Shown here: positions 1-9,165 of the stretch, piece after piece
How the letters are laid out: every line of letters starts with the position of its first letter
How positions within the stretch are numbered: position 1 is the first letter of the stretch
Source of the DNA: Actinomycetes bacterium
Lineage (GTDB): Bacteria; Actinomycetota; Acidimicrobiia; Acidimicrobiales; RAAP-2
Length of the DNA stretch: 64,000 bases
Assembly (NCBI GenBank): GCA_021782915.1
Contig: JAJXUK010000004.1
Coordinates: 23,998 to 87,997, forward strand
Reading direction: 5' to 3'
Notes under the pieces: generated by a model
Told to the model about the DNA's origin: nothing
The model's database searches: none
What the model saw: only the letters and a program-made list of their open reading frames with translations
Position numbers and translations under genes: made by a program

Positions 1-1089
1 AAGGTCCCCCAGCTGGATCCCAACGAGGTTGAGGACCTGCTCGTGGGCTGCGGGCAGCCGGCCGGCGAGTCGGGCTTCAACGTCGCGCGCGTGGCCGCCG
101 TGCTCGCCGGTCTCGACCAGGTGCCGGGCGTGACCGTGAACCGCTACTGCTCCTCGTCCCTGCAGACCATCCGCATGGCCGCCCACGCGATCCGCGCCGG
201 CGAGGGCGACGTGTTCGTCGCCGCCGGCGTCGAGACCGTCTCGCGCTTTGGAAACGGCGCCGCGGACCTCAACAGCGCGACGAACCCGCGCTTCGCCGAG
301 GCCGTGGCGCGCACCCAGAGTCGCGCGACGCGCGCGGGAGAGCCGTGGCGACCCGCACCCGGGCTGGCCGACGTGTACATCGCGATGGGCCAGACCGCGG
401 AGAACGTGGCCGAGTACGAGAACGTCAGCCGCACCGAGATGGACGAGTACGCCCTGCGCAGCCAGGAGCTCTCCGTGGCGAACCAGACCAATGGGTTCTT
501 CGAGCGCGAGATCATCCCCGTGACGCGCCCCGACGGCGCCGTGGTGAGTCGCGACGACGGTCCACGAGCCGACACCACCCTCGAGAAGCTGGCCAGCCTT
601 TCGCCGGTCTTCCGCGAGAACGGCACGGTCACGGCCGGCAACGCCTGTCCCCTCAACGACGGCGCCGCGGCCGTGATCGTCATGTCCGACACCCGGGCCC
701 GGGAGCTGGGCATCACGCCGCTGGCGCGCATCGTCTCCAGCGGCGTGTCCGCGCTCAACCCCGAGATCATGGGCCTGGGCCCGATTGAGGCCTCCCGCCA
801 GGCGATGGCCCGCGCCGGGCTGAGCATGAAGGACATCGACCTGGTCGAGATCAACGAGGCCTTCGCCGCCCAGGTCCTGCCCAGCGCCAAGCACCTGGGC
901 ATCCCCCTGGAGAAGCTCAACGTCAACGGCGGCGCGATCGCGTTGGGTCACCCCTTCGGCATGACCGGGGCGCGCATCATGACCACACTGCTCAATGGCC
1001 TGGAGGACCGGGGTCTGCGCTACGGACTCGAGACCATGTGCGTGGGCGGGGGCCAGGGCATGGCCATGATCGTGGAGCGCCTCAACTAG
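1..1089 (+). CDS. acetyl-CoA acetyltransferase (thiolase), 5' partial
   Basis: Frame is open from base 1; NRYCSSSLQTI active-site Cys region, NEAFAAQ and NVNGGAIALGHPFGMTGAR thiolase motifs. Confidence 0.95.
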   Translation, partial: KVPQLDPNEVEDLLVGCGQPAGESGFNVARVAAVLAGLDQVPGVTVNRYCSSSLQTIRMAAHAIRAGEGDVFVAAGVETVSRFGNGAADLNSATNPRFAEAVARTQSRATRAGEPWRPAPGLADVYIAMGQTAENVAEYENVSRTEMDEYALRSQELSVANQTNGFFEREIIPVTRPDGAVVSRDDGPRADTTLEKLASLSPVFRENGTVTAGNACPLNDGAAAVIVMSDTRARELGITPLARIVSSGVSALNPEIMGLGPIEASRQAMARAGLSMKDIDLVEINEAFAAQVLPSAKHLGIPLEKLNVNGGAIALGHPFGMTGARIMTTLLNGLEDRGLRYGLETMCVGGGQGMAMIVERLN

Positions 1090-1322
1090 GACGCGGACGT
1101 CGCGCCGGTCCAGCGACCCGTCGGATCACCCAGCAGAGCCTCGGCTTCCGCGTCATCCACGTCGCGCGCCTCGGCGTCGAGCATGACCGGGATCGAGCCG
1201 CGCACGGCGTAGGCGCGTCGGCGACGCGGGTTGTAGAGCACCTGGGCGCTCGGCGCGTACCAGAGCGCGCCATGGTCCAGCGGGTCCTCGAGCAGCTCGA
1301 GCAGGAAGTCGTTCAGGCTCAC
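1086..1322 (-). CDS. Trm112/YcaR-like small protein (Cys-free variant)
   Basis: LLELLEDPLDHGALWY...RRRAYAVRGSIPVMLDAEA matches the Trm112 pattern; GTG start overlaps the stop of the upstream phosphomannomutase. Confidence 0.7.
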   Translation of the reverse strand: MSLNDFLLELLEDPLDHGALWYAPSAQVLYNPRRRRAYAVRGSIPVMLDAEARDVDDAEAEALLGDPTGRWTGATSAS

Positions 1323-2668
1323 GACGCCTCCTTGATCATGTCCAGCACCTCGGCCACATGCGCGTCGCAGGACTCGCGGGTCTCGGCCTCGACGTTCAGG
1401 CGCAGCAGGGGCTCGGTGTTGGACGGGCGCAGGTTGAACCACCAGTCGTCATGCTCGACCGTCAGCCCATCGAGCTCGTCGAGCACCTCGCCCGAGTCGC
1501 GCAGACGCGCCGTCAGCTGCGCGACCACCCGGGCCGGGTCCTGCACGCGCGTGTTGATCTCGCCCGAGTCCGCGTAGCGCTCGAACGGTGCGACGACGCG
1601 CGACAGCGGCTCACTCGAGCGGCTCAGCAGCTCCAGCACGATCATGGCCGTGATGATCCCCGAGTCGGCGCGGTAGTTGTCCCGGTAGTAGTAGTGCCCC
1701 GAGTGCTCGCCGCCGAAGACGGCCCCCGTGTCGGCCATGACCTGCTTGATGTAGCTGTGGCCCACGCGGGTGCGCACCCCCACCCCACCGGCCTCGTCGA
1801 TGACCTCCGGCACCGCGCGCGAACAGATCAGGTTGTACAGGATGGTCGCCCCGGGGTGCTTGAGCAGCATGGCCGCGGCGACCATGGCCGTCGTCGTCGA
1901 GCCGCTGATGGGCTGGGCGCGCTCATCGACCAGGAAGACCCGGTCCGCGTCGCCGTCGAAGGCCAGCCCGATGTCGGCGCCCGTCTCCAGGATTCGCCGC
2001 TGCAGGTCCACGAGGTTCTGGGGGTTCAGCGGATCGGCCGGGTGGTGAGGAAAGGAGCCGTCGAGCTCGGGATAGAGGATCTCGACCTCGACGGGCAGGC
2101 CCGCGAACACCGCCGGCGCGACCAGGCCCCCCATGCCGTTGGCGGTGTCGGCCACGATGCGCAGGCCCCGCAGGGCGCTCACGTCGATGAAGGAGTGCAC
2201 GTGAGCGACCCACTCGCGCATCACGTCGCGCGCGTGCAGTGGCGCGAGCTCCCCGTCAGCCGGCGCGGCCAAGTACTCCCGCGTTGCTCGCTCGATCTCT
2301 CGCAGGCCGGTGTCCGCACCAATGGGTCGCGCCCCGGCGCGACAGAGCTTGATCCCGTTGTAGGCGGCCGGATTGTGCGACGCGGTGAACATGGCCGTCG
2401 GCGCGTCGAGGTAGCCCGAGGCGAAGTAGGCCAGGTCCGTGGACGCCAGGCCCAGGTCGATCACCGTCACGCCGCGGCGCCGTGCGCCGTCGGCGAACGC
2501 CTCGCTCAGGGCCACGCCGGACTCGCGCATGTCGCGCGCCACCAGGATTGTCCCCGAGCCCGCGAAGTCGGCGAAGGCCGAACCCACCGCCCGAGCGACG
2601 TGCTCATCGAGCTGGTCCGGATAGGTACCGCGCACGTCGTAGGCCTTGAAGATCTGCGACGTGTCCAC
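1319..2668 (-). CDS. manB: phosphomannomutase/phosphoglucomutase
   Basis: FKAYDVRG N-terminus, TASHNPAAYNGIK catalytic loop, DGDADR metal loop, RPSNTEPLLRLNVE. Confidence 0.95.
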   Translation of the reverse strand: MDTSQIFKAYDVRGTYPDQLDEHVARAVGSAFADFAGSGTILVARDMRESGVALSEAFADGARRRGVTVIDLGLASTDLAYFASGYLDAPTAMFTASHNPAAYNGIKLCRAGARPIGADTGLREIERATREYLAAPADGELAPLHARDVMREWVAHVHSFIDVSALRGLRIVADTANGMGGLVAPAVFAGLPVEVEILYPELDGSFPHHPADPLNPQNLVDLQRRILETGADIGLAFDGDADRVFLVDERAQPISGSTTTAMVAAAMLLKHPGATILYNLICSRAVPEVIDEAGGVGVRTRVGHSYIKQVMADTGAVFGGEHSGHYYYRDNYRADSGIITAMIVLELLSRSSEPLSRVVAPFERYADSGEINTRVQDPARVVAQLTARLRDSGEVLDELDGLTVEHDDWWFNLRPSNTEPLLRLNVEAETRESCDAHVAEVLDMIKEAS

Positions 2669-2674
2669 GGGGAC

Positions 2675-5047
2675 CTACCTTACCGTCGTCCTCCGGCGCC
2701 GCCGAAGGGCCAGCGCTGCGTAGAGCAGACCGCCCAGCACCGTCGCGGCGCTGAGGACGTTGCCCGCGCTCAGCGCCGGCGTCGAGCCGTAGGAGAGCTC
2801 GACGTGGTGGCTCGTGGGCACCACGACCATCAAGTTCGGACTCACGCGGAACGGTCCGTCGGCGCCACGCGCGTGCCATCGCGGGTAGTACGAGACCTTG
2901 ACGAGCACCGGCACGCCCAGGCGCGTGACGTTGAACGAGACGCTCTGGGTGCCCACGACCACGTCGCTCACCTTCGTCGGGCGCACCGCCACGTGGCGCA
3001 TGTGGTCCACGCTGGACGCCCGGGGCCAGTTCGCCGGGCCGCTCGCGGCGCCCAGCACCGACCACAGCTTGGGCTGCGTCCACCAGGTCACGTTGGCGTT
3101 GAGCCAGCTCACGCGCGTGGACGTGTTGGCCACGACGTTGGGTAGAGCCGAGAGGCCCGTGACCATCGGGCTGTGACGGATCAGATAGACGCGCCACTGC
3201 ACCCCCGGCGAGGGCCACTTGCGAGTCTCACCCACGAAGCGCAACTGCGGGTCGGCGTCGGCCTCGGCCACCGCGAGGGGCGAGAACGCGACGTAGTACT
3301 TCACGCCCAGCATCTGCAGGTGCTGCACGCCCTCGGTGATGTTGAGCTGGCCGTAGGGCAGGCCCACCTGCGGATTGGACGGCGCGGCGCTCAACTCGGC
3401 TTGGTCGAGGAAGTGATAGGGCGTCGTCGCCGAGGACTCGAAGAAGAGGCCCTCCATGGAATCCACGCAGTTGTTGGTCCAGTACGGCATGAGCATCAGC
3501 GCCATCGGGGTGCCGAAGCGATTCTCGTTCGCGCTGTACTCCCACATCGCCCGCCCGCAGCCGTAGCGCTGGGCCAGGGTGGCCATCGTCGTCATCAGGT
3601 TGTGATACTCCGGCCAGGCCGGCTTGGCCTGGTAGCCCGAGTAGTTCCACTGGGCCCAGTTGGCCACCTGGTTGCCGGCGCTCGACAGGCTCAGCGCGGA
3701 GGCCACCGAGGGAACGAGCCCCGGCACCGTGCTGAGCAGACCCAGGACGATCACCGCTATCCCCGCCCGGCTCACCCGGCGCTGGCGCAGCTCATCGGGG
3801 ACCTCACGAGATTGCGCGGTGATCTCGAGAACCGCGCCCTCCTCCTCGTCCACCGCCTCCGCGATGTCGGCGCCCTCGGCGTCACGGGTGCGCAGGCTCC
3901 AGCGATGATGCCGCCCGGCCCAGCGGGCCAGCGGGTAGCCCACGAGCCAGCCCGCCGCGAGGTGGATGCACAGGAACCAGAACGGCACCAGGCGTTCGTT
4001 CCAGATCACGCTCTGCGGATCAAGCGTGAAGGCCGCGAAGGACACGATCGTCAGGGCGCCCAGCACCATCCCGAGCCGGTCGCGCACCACGAAGGCCGTC
4101 ACCACGCCCACGCAGGCCATGAGGATCACCCAGCGGTCCCCACCCGCGCCGCCACTGGCGTTGTACCAGCCCAGGGTCGTGAAGGTCGCGTGCAGGGTCG
4201 ACACGTTGTCGTTGACGTAGCCCATGGAGTTGGTGAGCTGCTGGGAGAGTCCAAAGGGCAGGAGCCACCACGCCGACAGGCCCGCAGACAGCAGCCCCGC
4301 GCCCAGGCCGAAGCGCCACGGGCGCGCGTAGTCACCCGGCTCTCTCGACTCGCGCGGGTCGCCGACTCCTCGACGCTGCAGGGTCTCCATCACCACCATG
4401 ACGAGCACGGCGACAACGACGAAGAAGTACGGCAGGACGTGGCCAGCCAGCGTGACGCTCAGCGAGATCGCCGCCAGCCAGTAGCCGCGCCCGGTGACCA
4501 CGCCGCGTGCGAAGAGTCCGATCGTGAGCAGGGCGAAGGCCAGGGAGAACGAGAACGCGTACTCGCCCGCCATCGTCGAGAAGAGGTTGCCGCCGTCGAT
4601 GGTGAAGGAGGCGTCGAACAAGAACGGCAGGGTGGCCAGCGCCAGCGCCGCCGGGACCGGACGCGGCGCGCGAAAGAACCGGCCCAGGGCGTAGGCGGTG
4701 AGCGGCATGAGCACGGAGCCCAGCACCGTGGCCAGCTTGAAGGCGACGGCGAAACCGATGACGTAGCTGGCCAGGGTGGCCAAGAAGTCGGGCAGGACGA
4801 AGTAGTAGGTGTAGGCGGGCATCCCGGCGAACCAGCCCGGATACCACGGCGTCAGGTTGAAGAGGTCGTGCTGGCTTCGCAGATACGCCGGCAGGGCCAG
4901 GTGCGCGCCCGTGTCCCCACCCGTCAGCAGGCTCGAGGAGAACAGCAGGTTCGGGTGCAGCGAGTAGATCGTCACGTACATCACCGAGAGGATGGCGATG
5001 GCGTCCAGCACGCCGCCCGCGCTCCAGCGGAAACGCCAGCGCCGCAT
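2675..5047 (-). CDS. large polytopic membrane protein (6-pyruvoyl-tetrahydropterin-synthase-related / membrane glycosyltransferase-like)
   Basis: ATG at 5047 overlapping the CPBP stop; many TM helices and a large extracytoplasmic domain. Confidence 0.6.
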   Translation of the reverse strand: MRRWRFRWSAGGVLDAIAILSVMYVTIYSLHPNLLFSSSLLTGGDTGAHLALPAYLRSQHDLFNLTPWYPGWFAGMPAYTYYFVLPDFLATLASYVIGFAVAFKLATVLGSVLMPLTAYALGRFFRAPRPVPAALALATLPFLFDASFTIDGGNLFSTMAGEYAFSFSLAFALLTIGLFARGVVTGRGYWLAAISLSVTLAGHVLPYFFVVVAVLVMVVMETLQRRGVGDPRESREPGDYARPWRFGLGAGLLSAGLSAWWLLPFGLSQQLTNSMGYVNDNVSTLHATFTTLGWYNASGGAGGDRWVILMACVGVVTAFVVRDRLGMVLGALTIVSFAAFTLDPQSVIWNERLVPFWFLCIHLAAGWLVGYPLARWAGRHHRWSLRTRDAEGADIAEAVDEEEGAVLEITAQSREVPDELRQRRVSRAGIAVIVLGLLSTVPGLVPSVASALSLSSAGNQVANWAQWNYSGYQAKPAWPEYHNLMTTMATLAQRYGCGRAMWEYSANENRFGTPMALMLMPYWTNNCVDSMEGLFFESSATTPYHFLDQAELSAAPSNPQVGLPYGQLNITEGVQHLQMLGVKYYVAFSPLAVAEADADPQLRFVGETRKWPSPGVQWRVYLIRHSPMVTGLSALPNVVANTSTRVSWLNANVTWWTQPKLWSVLGAASGPANWPRASSVDHMRHVAVRPTKVSDVVVGTQSVSFNVTRLGVPVLVKVSYYPRWHARGADGPFRVSPNLMVVVPTSHHVELSYGSTPALSAGNVLSAATVLGGLLYAALALRRRRRTTVR

Positions 5048-5793
5048 CAGTGGCCCCGCGACGCGTACAGGGCGGCCAGGGCCACCGCGTTGAATGAGGC
5101 GTGCGTGATCACGCTCGGCGTCAAGCGCTGGGTGCGCGCGACCAGCACGGCCAGGACCACACCCACCGCCGCGAGGCCCGCGAACTGGACCGGCTCGCCG
5201 TGAGCGAGCGCAAAGAGCAGGCCACTCACCACCGCGGCCGCCCACATGCGCACCCCGCGCTGCGGGGCCCGCACGAGTCCGGCCAGGCCGCGAAAGATGA
5301 CGCCGCGAAAGAAGACCTCCTCCATGATCGGCGCTCCCAGCAGGGTCATCCCGACGATCAGCGCTCCGCCCAGCCCGCTCGCCCCGCCGAGGAGGCGATT
5401 GGCCGGCTGGTTCAGGTGCTGCACGTGCCAGGGCGCGTACGCGAGGTTGACCGCAAACTGCAGGGCGACGCCGAGCACGACGAAGCGAAGGTCCGCCAGG
5501 CGCACCCGCCACTGCTCAGCCAGCGGCGCGAGGTGGCCCCGCGTGCGCGCCACGCGCGCGGCCAGCCCGAAGCCAACCCACAGACCCGCGAGGCTCACGG
5601 CGCTGAACCACCAGGGCGCCTGAGTGGCCCGCGCCAGGGAGCTGAGCCCCCCGGGGTAGTGGGCCAGGCTGACGCCCACCGCGGCCAGCACCGTCGCCAC
5701 GAGCTCGCCGACGACGAATCCCAGGCCCGCGCCCACGAGGACGACGCCCCAGCGGGGCCCGACGGTTGGGCTCTCCAGGTCGGGCGGGCTCAC
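5047..5793 (-). CDS. CPBP family intramembrane metalloprotease
   Basis: APIMEEVFFRGVIFRGL (EExxxR) and later helix motifs of the CPBP family. Confidence 0.9.
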   Translation of the reverse strand: MSPPDLESPTVGPRWGVVLVGAGLGFVVGELVATVLAAVGVSLAHYPGGLSSLARATQAPWWFSAVSLAGLWVGFGLAARVARTRGHLAPLAEQWRVRLADLRFVVLGVALQFAVNLAYAPWHVQHLNQPANRLLGGASGLGGALIVGMTLLGAPIMEEVFFRGVIFRGLAGLVRAPQRGVRMWAAAVVSGLLFALAHGEPVQFAGLAAVGVVLAVLVARTQRLTPSVITHASFNAVALAALYASRGH

Positions 5794-5862
5794 TCCCTCA
5801 CGCTAACAACTCCCCCGGCGCCCGCGAGTGCCATGTGCAGTCCGCGCCCCTAGATTGGTGGA

Positions 5863-7845
5863 GTGAGTGCACTGCCCCCTGAGAAGTCCGGCCTTCGCAA
5901 GTTCTGGCCGGGAGGCAACGGGCCGGTGCCGCCCGACGCGCGACGACGCCTGATCACCATCGCCGTCGTGGCCTTCTTCGTCGGGATCTTCTTCATCCCC
6001 TCGCTCTTTCAGACCAAGAGCGTCAAGACCATCTCCTACTCCGAGCTGATCCACTTCTCGAAGAACCAGCAGGTGGTGTCGGCGGCCATCAACAACGCCA
6101 GCGGCGTCATTACCGGCCAGCTCACCAACGGCACCAACTACACGAGCAATGGCCCGTTCCCCGCGCAGACCGACGAAGTCAACACTCTGCGCTCGAACAA
6201 CGTCACGGTCACCTTCGCCAACCCCTCCAGTTTCGCCTCGACGTTCCTGCCGTACCTCATCTGGATCCTGATCTTCATCGGATTCATGGCCTTCGCGAGT
6301 CGCCAGGCCCGGGGCCAGATGAACGGCATGATGTCGGTCGGGCGCTCGCGCGCCAAGCAGTTCGACCAGGACCGTCCCCGCACGACCTTCGCCGACGTCG
6401 CCGGGTACCAGGGAGTCAAGCGCGAGATCAACGAGGTCGTCGACTTCCTGAAGAATCCCGCGACCTACCACCAGATCGGGGCCATGATCCCCAAGGGCAT
6501 CCTCCTCGTGGGCCCGCCGGGCACGGGCAAGACCATGCTGGCGCGCGCGGTGGCCGGAGAGGCGGGCGTGCCGTTCTTCTCCGTCTCGGGCTCGGACTTC
6601 ATGGAGATGTTCGTCGGGGTGGGCGCCAGCCGAGTGCGCGACCTCTTCAGCACGGCTCGCAAGCAGTCGCCGGCCATCGTCTTCATCGACGAGATCGACT
6701 CGATCGGACGCAAGCGCGGTGCCGGCCTGGGCGGCGGGCACGACGAGCGCGAGCAGACCCTGAACCAGATGCTCAGCGAGATGGACGGCTTCGACCCGGC
6801 CGAGGGCGTGGTCGTGATGGCCGCGACCAACCGGCCCGACGTGCTGGACCCGGCCCTGCTGCGCCCCGGACGCTTCGACCGTCAGATCGTGGTGCCCCTG
6901 CCCGATTTGGACGAGCGCCTGCCGATCCTGCAGGTTCACTCCAAGGACAAACCGTTGGACCCCAGCGTGGACCTGGAGATGGTCGCGCGCGGGACCCCGG
7001 GGATGAGCGGTGCGGATCTGAAGAACCTGGTCAACGAGGCGGCGCTGCACGCGGTTCGCCGCCACTCGGCCACCATCTCGATGGAGGACTTCGAACAGGC
7101 GCGCGACCGGGTGATGATGGGCCAACTTCGCGACTCGATGGTGCTGACCGATGAGGAGCGCGAGCGCATCGCCTATCACGAGAGCGGCCACGCCCTGCTC
7201 GCCTACGTGCTCGACAAGACCGATCCGCTGCACAAGATCACGATCATCCCGCGGGGCATGGCCCTGGGCGTGACGATGACGCTGCCCGAGGAGGACCGTC
7301 ACATCATGGCCCGCCAGCACCTGGAGGACTCCCTGTGCATGCGCATGGGCGGGCGCGTGGCCGAACTGCTCGTCTACGGCGACCTCTCCACGGGAGCGGC
7401 CGACGACCTGCAGCGCAACACGGACCTCGCCCGGCGCATGGTGCGCGAGTGGGGCATGTCCAAGGAGATCGGGCCGATGGCCTGGGGCGCGAACAACCAG
7501 GTCTTCCTGGGCGAGGACCTCATGCACACGCGCGACTACTCCGATCACACCTCCCAGATGATCGACGACGAGGTCGAGCGGATCCTGCGAGAGCAGGAGG
7601 CTCGGGCCATCGAGGTGCTGACACTGCACCGGCGGGGCCTGGAGGCCCTGACGCGCAGCCTGCTCGAGCACGAGACGATCGACGGCGCGGAGGCCGCGCG
7701 CCTCATCGACGAGGCCCACGGCGAGCCCGTGCACTCGCGTGAGTCCAAGACGGTCTCGAGCCTGAGCACGAACAAGACGCGCACCGAGACCGAGGTGCTG
7801 GCGCCCGCTCCGACCTGGCAGCCGCCGACGCTACCGGCCGTATAG
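5863..7845 (+). CDS. ftsH: ATP-dependent zinc metalloprotease FtsH
   Basis: [18 protein letters not shown] region, HESGH zinc site; N-terminal TM domain. Confidence 0.98.
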   Translation: MSALPPEKSGLRKFWPGGNGPVPPDARRRLITIAVVAFFVGIFFIPSLFQTKSVKTISYSELIHFSKNQQVVSAAINNASGVITGQLTNGTNYTSNGPFPAQTDEVNTLRSNNVTVTFANPSSFASTFLPYLIWILIFIGFMAFASRQARGQMNGMMSVGRSRAKQFDQDRPRTTFADVAGYQGVKREINEVVDFLKNPATYHQIGAMIPKGILLVGPPGTGKTMLARAVAGEAGVPFFSVSGSDFMEMFVGVGASRVRDLFSTARKQSPAIVFIDEIDSIGRKRGAGLGGGHDEREQTLNQMLSEMDGFDPAEGVVVMAATNRPDVLDPALLRPGRFDRQIVVPLPDLDERLPILQVHSKDKPLDPSVDLEMVARGTPGMSGADLKNLVNEAALHAVRRHSATISMEDFEQARDRVMMGQLRDSMVLTDEERERIAYHESGHALLAYVLDKTDPLHKITIIPRGMALGVTMTLPEEDRHIMARQHLEDSLCMRMGGRVAELLVYGDLSTGAADDLQRNTDLARRMVREWGMSKEIGPMAWGANNQVFLGEDLMHTRDYSDHTSQMIDDEVERILREQEARAIEVLTLHRRGLEALTRSLLEHETIDGAEAARLIDEAHGEPVHSRESKTVSSLSTNKTRTETEVLAPAPTWQPPTLPAV

Positions 7846-9165
7846 CGCGGACGCCACCACCGGCTCGACCTTGCCCACGGGCAGGAGGCTGGTGAGGCTG
7901 ATCGGCCGGTCGCTGGTGACCAGCACGCTCGCCCCGCGCAGGCTGCTGAAGCCCGACACCAACGATCGCAGGTCGCGCACGCTGGCTCCCGACAGGCTCG
8001 CACGGGCCGAGCGGGCACTCAGCAGATCGGTGACGGTGACGTGCACGGCCGGACCCGCTGGGGCGCCGAGGAACACCTTGGCGAATCCCCGGCCGGAGAA
8101 GTCCGACAGGAGCCACTGACGCGCCAGCGCGCTCGGCGCGGAGAGGCCGAGGCTCGTCCCGGCCCCGAGGGCCAGGCCCGTCACGACGGGCTCGTTGGCG
8201 CTCACGTGCACCACGGCGAATCCGGCGGGCGGGATCGCCGTGTTGGGGGTGATCGACACGACGCCCGTGGAGAATCCGCGCACCTGCAGGCTGAGCGGCG
8301 CGATCTGATAGCCCGGCACGCTCACCGAGACGCTCAGCTGGGCGACGGCGTCGTTCGGGTTCGCGATGCGAACCTGGGCGATCGCGCCCGAGGCGGTGCT
8401 CACCGCGGGGAAGTCAGCGTGGCTCGACGCGGCAGCCTGGCCCACGTCAAATGACGTGCCGCCCGGTCCACTCTGCACGCCGAGGGCGACCACGGCCCCG
8501 TGCACCACGTTGAGGCGCACCCCGACGTTGTCCGTGTCCACGACCTGCTTGCCCAGGTCGACGGTGACCTCGGCGTGTGGCCCCACGGCCAGGCCCTGGA
8601 AGGGCGCGGGCGCGGCGAAGCCGTTGGCGCTCATCGTCGTGAGATTGACCACGGCGGGCGTCGCCGAGGGGTTGAGCAGGCTGATCAGCGCGCTGGAGCC
8701 GACCTGGGTGCTGAATCCCGCGGCCACCCACGACACCTCACCCTGAGCGCTACAGGGCGCCACGCCAGTCGCGCTCGTCGTGACTTCGGCTCCCACGACG
8801 CCTCCACCGCTGACGATGGCGCTGACCCCGTAGTAGTGCCCGTCGGCGACCCAGTTCTGGGGAACGACGCTCGTGCTCGCGTGCGGGCCCAACGCCACGC
8901 CGCGTGACTCGCTCTGACCGCTGTCGGCCACGACCTGCACGCTGAGCTCGCGCGGCGTGCCCGTGAGGTTCGTGAAGACGACGTGGCCGGCGCCGACGCC
9001 GGTGCCCAGGCCCGTGCAGTACAGGGCGGTCGACTCGACCCTGGCGCTGAAGCCGGGCGTCGCCGAGCTCTGGGCCGGAGGGAGCGAGCCGATCAGGCTG
9101 CTGGCCGCGCCGGCGCCGACTAGGCCCAGACCCAGAGCGGCCCCGATGACGACCGGGCGCCTCAC
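7831..9165 (-). CDS. DUF5719 family secreted protein
   Basis: N-terminal signal/TM segment and repeated beta-rich FTNLTGTPRELSVQVVADSG-type segments; GTG at 9165 overlaps the GT2 stop. Confidence 0.75.
   Translation of the reverse strand: MRRPVVIGAALGLGLVGAGAASSLIGSLPPAQSSATPGFSARVESTALYCTGLGTGVGAGHVVFTNLTGTPRELSVQVVADSGQSESRGVALGPHASTSVVPQNWVADGHYYGVSAIVSGGGVVGAEVTTSATGVAPCSAQGEVSWVAAGFSTQVGSSALISLLNPSATPAVVNLTTMSANGFAAPAPFQGLAVGPHAEVTVDLGKQVVDTDNVGVRLNVVHGAVVALGVQSGPGGTSFDVGQAAASSHADFPAVSTASGAIAQVRIANPNDAVAQLSVSVSVPGYQIAPLSLQVRGFSTGVVSITPNTAIPPAGFAVVHVSANEPVVTGLALGAGTSLGLSAPSALARQWLLSDFSGRGFAKVFLGAPAGPAVHVTVTDLLSARSARASLSGASVRDLRSLVSGFSSLRGASVLVTSDRPISLTSLLPVGKVEPVVASALYGR

Noticed and set aside
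3173-5203. 676-aa plus-strand ORF antisense to the membrane protein
   Set aside because: Arg/His/Gln-rich low-information translation; the minus-strand protein has a coherent TM pattern.
5803-7734. 643-aa minus-strand ORF antisense to ftsH
   Set aside because: Its composition (His/Val/Leu/Arg-rich, no family motifs) is typical of shadow ORFs opposite real genes in GC-rich DNA; ftsH on the other strand is unambiguous.
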